From Bacteroidaceae bacterium (GTDB lineage: Bacteria > Bacteroidota > Bacteroidia > Bacteroidales > Bacteroidaceae), in contig JAKSIO010000016.1 in the NCBI GenBank assembly GCA_024398785.1, forward strand, positions 1 through 45,444: a DNA stretch of 45,444 nt, written 5' to 3'. A model generated the notes under the pieces. That model did no database searches, was not told the origin of the DNA, and saw nothing but the letters and a program-made list of their open reading frames with translations. The translations under genes and the position numbers were made by a program. Each line of letters opens with the position of its first letter. The stretch's first letter is position 1. Shown one piece after another: positions 21,161-28,104 of this stretch.

Positions 21161-21619
21161 ATGCGTGGCAGACCATCGAAATATCAGACCCATGTTGAGC
21201 CACGTTTGGAAGAAATCAAACAAATGGCATCAGCTGGGTGTACTAACAAAGAAATCGCTGATGCTTTGGGTATCAGCGTAAGCAGTTTTTGCGAATATTT
21301 GAATAGCTATTCCGAATTTTCGGAGGCGGTGAAGAATGCTCGCATTAAAGGTGTAGCTGAGGTAAGACAAGCACTTTTCAAAAAAGCCGTTGGTTTTGAT
21401 TATGAAGAAAAAAAGCGGCTTATCCGCAAAGATGAAAACGGAAAAGACGTTATCACGGTTGAGATTACGCAGAAAAAAGCATTGCCTGATTCAAATGCTA
21501 TCCAGATGTACTTACGAAATTATGATCCTGAATGGAAAGACAAAGACGCTATCAGCTACAAGTTCAAAGAAATGGAGCTTGAACTTAGAAAGCAATCTCT
21601 TGAAGAAAGCGAGTGGTGA
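21161..21619 (+). CDS. HTH DNA-binding protein, terminase small subunit-like
   Basis: 152 residues. The N-terminus (RGRPSKYQTHVEPRLEEIKQMASAG) and CTNKEIADALGISVSSFCEYL helix-turn-helix, then the conserved EVRQALFKKAVGFDYEEKK region, DSNAIQMYLRNYDPEWKD, match TerS-like phage proteins that recognise the packaging site. A second, P27-like TerS candidate lies at 27793 beside TerL, so this one may be a packaging-site or regulatory DNA-binding protein. It sits 4 bases after the holin-accessory gene. Confidence 0.65.
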   Translation: MRGRPSKYQTHVEPRLEEIKQMASAGCTNKEIADALGISVSSFCEYLNSYSEFSEAVKNARIKGVAEVRQALFKKAVGFDYEEKKRLIRKDENGKDVITVEITQKKALPDSNAIQMYLRNYDPEWKDKDAISYKFKEMELELRKQSLEESEW

Positions 21620-21622
21620 TTC

Positions 21623-22339
21623 GTGCATGACAATGTTTTCGGAATTTGCGAAAATAAGTGCCTCGTGAAACTCAGTAATACGGCTGTTGAAGCACGGGAA
21701 ATTCCTATGGGTACGGACTTGAACAGCATTGTAACTGAGGGTTGGTATCTTTGCCCGAATGATGCGGTCGCATTGACGCTGCAAAACACGCCAGAGGATG
21801 CGATTTTTGCATTTACAATGCTCGTCACAAAAGCACCGAATGTTCTTGCTGGAAGTGATGATGAAGTCACGATGATTCATCGCACAATTTTCATCATGAA
21901 CAACGAGGTTGACGATGATTCCTCACTCGGAGGCAAAAAACCGCTTGTGTATTACGGTACGTATAACGCAACGACGGAACAAGCGTCTGACTGGATTCAG
22001 CTTGGCGCGTTCCAGTCGAGTTTTAATCCTGCGAATGGAAATCTTCGTCTGAAATTTGGTGCGGAAGTCAATAACATTGATTTGTCCAGTCTGAAACCGT
22101 CTGCAATGGGCGGTCTTTCGCTTTTGAAACTTTCCAAGGCGCAGTTTGATGCGCTGGAAACGAAAGACCCTGATACGATCTACTACGTCACGGACGAAAA
22201 TAAAATCATTCAGTACATGGGTGAAACAAAGCTGCAAAGCGGAAGTGTTACTGGAAATGTTATACCAGTATTGACCGTAATGGGTCGTTCGTTTAATACT
22301 CATGTATCTGAACCAGAAGATGTAGAGGAGGTAGAATAA
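21623..22339 (+). CDS. Fibre/decoration-like structural protein (238 aa), GTG start
   Basis: GTG 21623 is the first in-frame start. The C-terminal KLSKAQFDALETKDPDTIYYV, then ENKIIQYMGETKL, is the short tag-like repeat found at the ends of many siphophage fibre and baseplate proteins. The N-terminal part is beta-rich and of unknown fold. It lies far from the tail genes, between the TerS-like and HNH genes. It ends in TAA overlapping the ATG of the next gene, so the two are co-translated. Confidence 0.5.
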   Translation: MHDNVFGICENKCLVKLSNTAVEAREIPMGTDLNSIVTEGWYLCPNDAVALTLQNTPEDAIFAFTMLVTKAPNVLAGSDDEVTMIHRTIFIMNNEVDDDSSLGGKKPLVYYGTYNATTEQASDWIQLGAFQSSFNPANGNLRLKFGAEVNNIDLSSLKPSAMGGLSLLKLSKAQFDALETKDPDTIYYVTDENKIIQYMGETKLQSGSVTGNVIPVLTVMGRSFNTHVSEPEDVEEVE

Positions 22340-22977
22340 TGGCAATCACAAAGGAAAAGATTTCAAGCAGCTATTCTTTTTTAGCAACTGCTGATGGTGC
22401 GGAATGGCTTGCATCAAAACTCGTTCCGAAGTACGCTGACGAAGTAACAAACGATGGTAATACGTATGTAAAAAAAGATGGAAAAACTATCTGCAAATTT
22501 TCCAATTTCGGCGTTTCTCAATATATGCAGACTACGGTCTACTATTCAGACACGGTTTCTGTTGCGAAAAACGATTCAACAGCCGACCAGTACGGCTTTA
22601 CAACATCAAATGGCGTATGTGTGGCAGCAGTTTCTTCAAACAACATCGTTCGGCGTATTCTCTTTACGCTTGACCAGAACGAAAACACTATCGTTGTTCT
22701 TCAAAGAGATTCCAACACACAAGGTATTACTTCGTTCAGTGCTGTGAAACGCGGCAATATTACAGTTGCACCTGATGCATTTTTAATCAATGATCCAGTG
22801 CAGTTTTCCACAACTGTTTTGGCATCGTTTCCTGCATACGATGAAAATGGTGAGGCATCGTATACACCTAATGCGTTTTTCGGAATCACTAAGGAGTACA
22901 GCGGCGTATGGGGTAAGAAAGCAACTATCAATGGTGATGAGTATCTGCTCCTTGACGGGTGGTATCTGAAAGACTAA
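22339..22977 (+). CDS. Beta-rich probable structural protein (212 aa)
   Basis: ATG after GAGGAGGTAGAATA, overlapping the previous TAA. The sequence is rich in Ser/Thr/Asn and short strands, with no catalytic motif, cysteine cluster or membrane segment. It is probably the partner of the preceding fibre-like protein, either as part of a virion appendage or of a cargo module placed beside the packaging site. Its stop overlaps the HNH start. Confidence 0.45.
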   Translation: MAITKEKISSSYSFLATADGAEWLASKLVPKYADEVTNDGNTYVKKDGKTICKFSNFGVSQYMQTTVYYSDTVSVAKNDSTADQYGFTTSNGVCVAAVSSNNIVRRILFTLDQNENTIVVLQRDSNTQGITSFSAVKRGNITVAPDAFLINDPVQFSTTVLASFPAYDENGEASYTPNAFFGITKEYSGVWGKKATINGDEYLLLDGWYLKD

Positions 22978-23630
22978 TGACACGGTTTAGTTTTTACAGG
23001 AGCAGAGAGTGGCAGGAGCTACGGTCTGCGCTTATGCTGGAGCGTGTGGATAGTGCAGGGTATGTGATATGTGCTGAGTGTGGACAGCCTATAACAAAGG
23101 CGTATGACTGCATAGCACACCACATAAAGGAGCTTACAGAGCAGAACGTCAATGACTATGCTGTGTCGTTGAACCCTGAGAACATTGCGCTGGTGCATCA
23201 TCGGTGTCACAACCTGATACACAACAGGTTCGGTACATACACTCGGCACATATACATTGTGTGGGGTTCTCCATGTTCAGGTAAGCAACAGTATGTACAG
23301 GACAATGCACTTAATGATGATTTGATTATAGATATTGACCGCATATATAGTGCGGTCAATAACTCTAGGTCAAATAGAGTGTATGACAATGTCATGCAGG
23401 TGTATCGTCAATTGATTGACATGGTAAAGACACGCAATGGACGTTGGGTGAATGCTTGGATAATCAGAGGGTTTCCGCTGCAAATGGACAGGGAACGTCT
23501 TGCGTCGGAGCTTGGTGCAGAGCTGATTCATATTGACACGGACAGAGAAACGTGTGATGCGGTTGCTGCTAGTCGCGGTGGTGAGTATCCGAAATTTGTT
23601 GCGGATTGGTGGAGCAAGTACCGAGGATAG
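22977..23630 (+). CDS. HNH endonuclease fused to a P-loop kinase-like domain
   Basis: 217 residues from ATG 22977 (TAATG overlap). The N-terminal HNH has CAEC (32-35), IAHH (47-49), NPENIALVHHRCHN (67-79). Residues about 91-215 form a P-loop domain: IYIVWGSPCSGKQQYVQ (Walker A, GK followed by Gln), LIIDIDRIYSA, WIIRGFPLQ and LIHIDTDRETC, resembling polynucleotide kinase or AAA kinases. HNH proteins next to terminases are needed for cos cleavage in several phages, and the kinase may act on the cut ends. It ends in TAG just before a GC-rich hairpin. Confidence 0.8.
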   Translation: MTRFSFYRSREWQELRSALMLERVDSAGYVICAECGQPITKAYDCIAHHIKELTEQNVNDYAVSLNPENIALVHHRCHNLIHNRFGTYTRHIYIVWGSPCSGKQQYVQDNALNDDLIIDIDRIYSAVNNSRSNRVYDNVMQVYRQLIDMVKTRNGRWVNAWIIRGFPLQMDRERLASELGAELIHIDTDRETCDAVAASRGGEYPKFVADWWSKYRG

Positions 23631-23825
23631 GTACTCCCCCCACCTTTTGGAATTCGGTGGAAGTGGGAGTACTGTACTGTGGGCTGTTTTTTCACCGAAT
23701 GGCATTTTTTGAAATTTTCTGGAACGATTTGCTGGAATTTTTCAAAAGATGCCTACCATTACGAAAATTGCGAAAAACATTCGTGCATATAAATCCGATA
23801 CCTGCAATAAATTGATTCAAAAGAG
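23631..23825. other. Candidate cos/packaging region
   Basis: Directly after the HNH stop comes GTACTCCCCCCACC, and GTACTCCC pairs with GGGAGTAC about 30 bases later, with CACC/GGTG inside. A C-run in this position, between HNH and terminase genes, is common near the cohesive ends of Gram-positive cos phages. The rest, to 23825, is AT-rich with repeated GGAA-TTT patches and holds no gene. The exact cut is not visible. Confidence 0.4.
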
Positions 23826-23828
23826 GTG

Positions 23829-24578
23829 ATGATTATAAAATTGAAAAAGTTTTCGCAAGGCGCGGTTGGAATAATCGCGTTTATTGTGTTTTGGCAAGTA
23901 CTTTGTGCAGTAAAACAAGACCCTGCACTCATAAGCATTGAAAAGATTTTTAATTCCCTCGTTAACATCGTAAATGACAAGCGTTTTTACGCAAATTTAC
24001 TGTCAACATTGAAAATAGTTCTGTCTGGAATAATCGTTGCTATTGTTTTTGGTATGTCAGCAGGAATACTCATGGACATCAACGAGAGCATTAAAAATAT
24101 TTTCAGTCCAATCGTAGAAATGTTCCGAAACATCCCCTCAATTACGTTGTTTCCAATCCTGCTTGTAATTTACGGAATAGGTGATACCGCTCGTATATTC
24201 ATAATCTTCTGGACTGCCTCTCCTGCAATCATTTTGGCTACTACTTACGGTCTGCGAATGGTTGATCGTGATGTCGTGGAGGCTGCTCAAAGTGCAGGGG
24301 CAGATAGCGCAAGAATTATGATGCAGATAAAGTTACCGCTGGCAATGCCTGAAATTCTTAACGGAATCAAAATCGGAATAGGCAGCGGTTTTGTTGCAAT
24401 CGTAGTAGCAGAAATGCTCGGAGCGACACGAGGTCTAGGATACATGGTTTTGTGGAGTACAAATTCATTCAAATACTCCGAAACCTATGCTTATATCCTG
24501 ATTATAGCCTTGGTTGGTGCAATCGTAAATCTTATGATGAATATCATCATAAAAATATATGAGGTGAAAGTTTTATGA
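23829..24578 (+). CDS. ABC transporter permease (SsuC/TauC-like), phage-carried
   Basis: About 249 residues with five to six membrane segments (AVGIIAFIVFWQVL; IVLSGIIVAIVFGMSAGIL; ITLFPILLVIYGIG; FIIFWTASPAIILATTYG; IGIGSGFVAIVVAEMLGAT; AYILIIALVGAIVNLMM). The EAA loop is intact: EAAQSAGADSARIMM, then KLPLAMPEI. This is the inner-membrane channel of nitrate/sulfonate/taurine-type importers. No ATPase gene is present. The start is uncertain: GTG 23826, ATG 23829 and TTG 23841 are all in frame, with GAGGTG partly overlapping. It overlaps the lipoprotein gene by 4 bases. Such genes are very unusual in phages. Confidence 0.88.
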   Translation: MIIKLKKFSQGAVGIIAFIVFWQVLCAVKQDPALISIEKIFNSLVNIVNDKRFYANLLSTLKIVLSGIIVAIVFGMSAGILMDINESIKNIFSPIVEMFRNIPSITLFPILLVIYGIGDTARIFIIFWTASPAIILATTYGLRMVDRDVVEAAQSAGADSARIMMQIKLPLAMPEILNGIKIGIGSGFVAIVVAEMLGATRGLGYMVLWSTNSFKYSETYAYILIIALVGAIVNLMMNIIIKIYEVKVL

Positions 24579-25531
24579 AAAAGAAAATCACAATGCTGTT
24601 AATGTGTTTCCTGTCGTTCGGTTTACTGTTCGGATGTATGACAAAGAAAGAGCCAAAAGCGGACACGTTCAAGTACGTAGGCTTGAAAGTTTACGATCCT
24701 GTCTACGTCGCAAAAGACAAAGGCTTTTTCGATGCTGTTGGTTTGAATGTGGAAATTGTTGATACCGTTGCAGGTGGCGCAACTGCCGTCCAAATGGTAT
24801 CGAGTGGCGATGTTCAAGGTGCGTTGCTTTCCACAATGGCACTTGTAAACGCTCGGAGTAACGGTTTGCCTGTCTTGGGAGTAGCTGATATTCAGAGTGC
24901 TTTTGAAGCTGCTCCGCTTGAAGAATTCTATGTGAGAAAAGACAGCGGTATCAAAACCATTGAAGATTTGAAAGGCAAGAAAATCGCGATCAATCTGGTG
25001 AAATCCTCATTCCATTATACTTGGCTCATGGCTCTGGAGAATGCAGGAATGACCGCTGATGATGTTACGTTTGTTTCCTTGTCATTTGACCAGCAAGAGG
25101 CAGCACTTATGCGCGGCGATGTGGATGCAATCGGTCTTATGCAACCGTATGCTCCAAAGGCTAGAGTAAACCCTGATTTGGAAATGCTATATGATGCTAC
25201 GGATATTTTTGGAGAGCGTCAATTCTGCGAAATCTTTGTAAACTCTGTATGGGCTGATAACAATGAGGAATCCACAAAGAAATTTGTAAGCGGCATCGTA
25301 AAAGCTGTTAAGTGGATTGAAAATAATCAGGAAGAATCGAAACAGATTATCAGTAAATATACTGGTATTGAGGCAAAGTATATTGATGATTACCATTTCC
25401 AAGAAAACGGTATGGTCGTAGAATCCGATGCTAAATATTGGTTGGAATATATGAAGCGTACCGAGGGTGCTGCGGATTATTTGACCGTGGACGATGTGGT
25501 AAGCAACAAATACAATTCCGAGGTGAAATAA
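24575..25531 (+). CDS. ABC substrate-binding lipoprotein (SsuA/NMT1-like)
   Basis: 318 residues. The lipoprotein signal peptide has basic residues, a hydrophobic core and the lipobox LLFGC (Cys21). The mature protein shows the NMT1/SsuA pattern: YVAKDKGFFDAVGLNVEIV, then GGATAVQMVSSGDVQGALLS, IKTIEDLKGKKIAI and GDVDAIGLMQPYA. It should catch a small substrate (sulfonate, thiamine precursor or nitrate class) outside the membrane and hand it to the permease encoded just before, with which it is translationally coupled (ATGA). The substrate cannot be read from sequence. Confidence 0.9.
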   Translation: MKKKITMLLMCFLSFGLLFGCMTKKEPKADTFKYVGLKVYDPVYVAKDKGFFDAVGLNVEIVDTVAGGATAVQMVSSGDVQGALLSTMALVNARSNGLPVLGVADIQSAFEAAPLEEFYVRKDSGIKTIEDLKGKKIAINLVKSSFHYTWLMALENAGMTADDVTFVSLSFDQQEAALMRGDVDAIGLMQPYAPKARVNPDLEMLYDATDIFGERQFCEIFVNSVWADNNEESTKKFVSGIVKAVKWIENNQEESKQIISKYTGIEAKYIDDYHFQENGMVVESDAKYWLEYMKRTEGAADYLTVDDVVSNKYNSEVK

Positions 25532-26176
25532 ATGAAGCTTGAAAGAATCCAGATCGCGGACCTGCGACCGCTTGAAAAGAACGTGCGAAAGCACAATGAA
25601 AAACAGATTGATGAACTGATTCGCTCCCTGAATCAGTTCGGTCAGACCAGAGCTATCGTTATTGACGAGGAAAACAACGTACTTATCGGAAACGGTCTGT
25701 ATTACGCATTGAAAAAGCGCGGCGATACCGAGTGTGATTGCGAGCGAAAAGTCGGTCTGACTGAAACTCAAAAGAAAAAGCTGGTTCTCACTGATAACAA
25801 GGTTTTCTCTTTGGGTGTAGACGATTACGATGCAATCACTGAATTCATCAATGAGATTGCAGATAACGGTGATTTCGACATCGCTGGTTTTGATGAAGAT
25901 GTTATCAAACAGATGACCCGTGAGCTTTCAGAGGTGGAAACCGATATCATGAACTATGGTGTCATTCAAACGCCTGCCGAGAACGCTGTTTCCGAGGCTC
26001 AACCTGAAAAGGTATCGGATAACCTTGAAGAAAACAGAACGTCTGAGAGCGCAGCTGAGCCACCTCAGACAACGCCTGATACCGAAGATGTTCCTGTTGC
26101 ACCTCCAACCGCTGCAAATACTGAACCGAAAACCATTATTTGCCCGTCCTGCGGTGAGGTGATTTACCTTGATTAA
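25532..26176 (+). CDS. ParB-like nuclease-domain protein with C-terminal zinc finger
   Basis: 214 residues. The N-terminal ParB/sulfiredoxin-type domain has IADLRPLEKNVRKH, then LNQFGQTRAIVIDEENNVLIGNG, and KKLVLTDNKVFSLG. A long Pro/Glu/Ser-rich linker (about 155-203) leads to ICPSCGEVIYLD, half of a zinc ribbon. ParB domains of this type beside phage terminases are linked to DNA modification or nicking, not partition. It overlaps the PAPS-reductase-like gene by 8 bases. A second ParB-like gene follows that one. Confidence 0.82.
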   Translation: MKLERIQIADLRPLEKNVRKHNEKQIDELIRSLNQFGQTRAIVIDEENNVLIGNGLYYALKKRGDTECDCERKVGLTETQKKKLVLTDNKVFSLGVDDYDAITEFINEIADNGDFDIAGFDEDVIKQMTRELSEVETDIMNYGVIQTPAENAVSEAQPEKVSDNLEENRTSESAAEPPQTTPDTEDVPVAPPTAANTEPKTIICPSCGEVIYLD

Positions 26177-27266
26177 AAAGAGCTATTCCAACATTGATGT
26201 CGTAACCGCTGCAAGGCAGAGAATCAAGAACATTTTCAATACTGCACCTGCTGTTCAGCTTTCTATTTCTGGAGGCAAGGATAGCATTGTTTTGAACGAC
26301 TTGATTTTCAAGATGTGCCAAAGCGGTGAAATTGACAAATCCAAATTGGTGATTGACTTCATCGACGAGGAGGCAATTTATCCTTGCGTTGAAAAAACGG
26401 TCAGACATCTTAGGACACAATGGATGATGCTTGGCGTAGAGTTCCGTTGGTGGTGCATTGAGGTCAAACATTTCAACTGTTTGAATCAGCTCACAAATGA
26501 CGAAAGCTTTTTCTGCTGGGACAGATACAAGAAAGACGTTTGGATTCGTCCTATGCCGTCTTTCGCAATTACAGATCATCCTCTTTTGAGAAAGCGCAAA
26601 GACAGTTACCAGATGTTTTTACCTAGGCTGAACTCTGGCAGGGTTCAGTTGATTGGTGTCAGATGCTCCGAAAGTATGCAAAGATTAGGGGTTGTATCTG
26701 CCGCAAAAGCGCAGAATAATCAATATCCTATCTATGACTGGTTGGATGTGGATGTTTGGCGGTATATTCTGGATAACAACCTTGAATTTCCTGACGCATA
26801 TTTGTATATGTATCAGGTAGGAATACCGATTAACCGTCTGAGAATCAGTCAGTTTTTCAGCGTAGATACTGTAAAAAGTTTGGTTCAGATGTGCGAATTT
26901 TACCCTGAATTGTTCGATAAGATTTGCAAAAGAGAGCCTAATGCGTACATGGCTATGCTCTATTTTGACACCGAGCTTTTCCGCAGGCAGAAGAAAAACA
27001 AGCAGGCATCCGAGGACGAAGACATTGACTACAAAGCAAAGGTGTTCGAGCTTTTGAATGACCCGACACGCTTTACAACTGCAAGTCAAATCAAGAACAG
27101 GGACACTTACCAGCGAATGATTTGCCTGCATGGTGTTCTTATTACCAACACAATGTATAAGGAAATCTACAATGCATTGGTTGGAGGTGACCCTAAAAAC
27201 AGGTCATACCGAGCAATCATTTCAAATCTTTTCCGTGATACAAGGAAACTGGAGGATGTTAAGTAA
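26169..27266 (+). CDS. PAPS-reductase-like (DUF3440/IbrA-type) protein, TTG start
   Basis: 365 residues. The PP-loop SGGKDS (34-39) binds and splits ATP; HLRTQWMMLGVEFRWWCIEVKHFNCL, then CWDRYKKDVWIRPMP and LIGVRCSESMQR are typical of phage IbrA-like proteins. TTG 26169 has GAGGTG 8 bases before it. PP-loop enzymes adenylate or transfer sulfur; homologues in DndC-type systems add phosphorothioate to DNA, and IbrA/IbrB act as gene activators. The order ParB, PAPS-reductase-like, ParB suggests one functional module. The substrate in phages is not established. Confidence 0.85.
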   Translation: MIKKSYSNIDVVTAARQRIKNIFNTAPAVQLSISGGKDSIVLNDLIFKMCQSGEIDKSKLVIDFIDEEAIYPCVEKTVRHLRTQWMMLGVEFRWWCIEVKHFNCLNQLTNDESFFCWDRYKKDVWIRPMPSFAITDHPLLRKRKDSYQMFLPRLNSGRVQLIGVRCSESMQRLGVVSAAKAQNNQYPIYDWLDVDVWRYILDNNLEFPDAYLYMYQVGIPINRLRISQFFSVDTVKSLVQMCEFYPELFDKICKREPNAYMAMLYFDTELFRRQKKNKQASEDEDIDYKAKVFELLNDPTRFTTASQIKNRDTYQRMICLHGVLITNTMYKEIYNALVGGDPKNRSYRAIISNLFRDTRKLEDVK

Positions 27267-27784
27267 TGGATGATTTGTTGAATCCTCTGAAAAATGTGCA
27301 AATCGTAGACCGCGACTTGCTGAAACCAAACAACTACAACCCGAATAAGGTCAGCGAGCAGAATTTACAGCTTTTGGTTCAATCCATTTTGACTAATGGC
27401 TGGACAATGCCTATCGTAGTTCGTCCTGATTTCACAATCATTGACGGATTTCACCGCTGGACTGTTTCTGGTCGTGAACCTTTGAAAACAAAACTCGGCG
27501 GCAAAGTACCCGTCGTAATCGTTGCTCACAAGGACGAAGCCGAGGATATATACGGCACTATCACTCACAACAGAGCGCGAGGAACACATCTTCTCGACCC
27601 TATGAAAGCTATTATCAAACAGCTTTTCGATAAGGGAAAGACTATCAAGGAAATCTGCAAAGAACTTGGTATGCGTCCAGAGGAAGTGTTCAGACTTTCC
27701 GATTTGGGACGGGATGATTTCCTTAAAATCATGACAAAGGGTACTACCGAATACAGCAAGGCATACGACATCAACAGATATTGA
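27266..27784 (+). CDS. ParB-like (IbrB-type) protein
   Basis: 172 residues; ATG overlaps the previous TAA. LLKPNNYNPNKVSEQNL, then LTNGWTMPIVVRPDFTIIDGFHRW (ParB box: GxR/DGxHRW) and ITHNRARGTHLLDPMKAI. A helix-turn-helix-like region KTIKEICKELGMRPEEVFRL follows. It fits IbrB, the usual partner of IbrA-like PAPS reductases. It ends 8 bases before the P27-like TerS start. Confidence 0.82.
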   Translation: MDDLLNPLKNVQIVDRDLLKPNNYNPNKVSEQNLQLLVQSILTNGWTMPIVVRPDFTIIDGFHRWTVSGREPLKTKLGGKVPVVIVAHKDEAEDIYGTITHNRARGTHLLDPMKAIIKQLFDKGKTIKEICKELGMRPEEVFRLSDLGRDDFLKIMTKGTTEYSKAYDINRY

Positions 27785-27792
27785 GGTGCAGT

Positions 27793-28104
27793 ATGGACAG
27801 ACGCGAAGAACTTATCAAAATTTTCGATAATGCAGATGCAGGAAAACGTACAATCGTTTTGCCTCTGATTGATGATGTGGTGTATATGGAATCGCGTCTT
27901 GTTGAATTGCGAAAGCTGCCGTTTATCATGGTAAAACCTGATGACCCAACAAAGCAAAAACCTACACCTGCTTCAAAGCTATACAAAGAAACTTTGCAGC
28001 AGTACAACAACTCGATTAAGCTGCTTTGCTCACTGTTGAGCAATAGCAGTTCATCAGATGAAGTTTCTCCGTTGCGCGAGTACATGAGGCGATTCAGCGT
28101 ATGA
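27793..28104 (+). CDS. Terminase small subunit, P27-like
   Basis: 103 residues; ATG 27793 follows GAGGTG, preferred to ATG 27781. The segments MESRLVELRKLPFIMVKPDDPTKQK, then TPASKLYKETLQQYNNSIKLL resemble the P27 family of small terminases, always just before TerL. It overlaps TerL by 4 bases (ATGA). It should guide TerL to the packaging site. With the HTH protein at 21161 the genome has two TerS candidates. Confidence 0.75.
   Translation: MDRREELIKIFDNADAGKRTIVLPLIDDVVYMESRLVELRKLPFIMVKPDDPTKQKPTPASKLYKETLQQYNNSIKLLCSLLSNSSSSDEVSPLREYMRRFSV

Noticed and set aside
25532..27784. ParB genes as evidence for plasmid partition
   Set aside because: No ParA-type ATPase is present and both ParB domains belong to the nuclease/IbrB type next to a PAPS-reductase-like gene.
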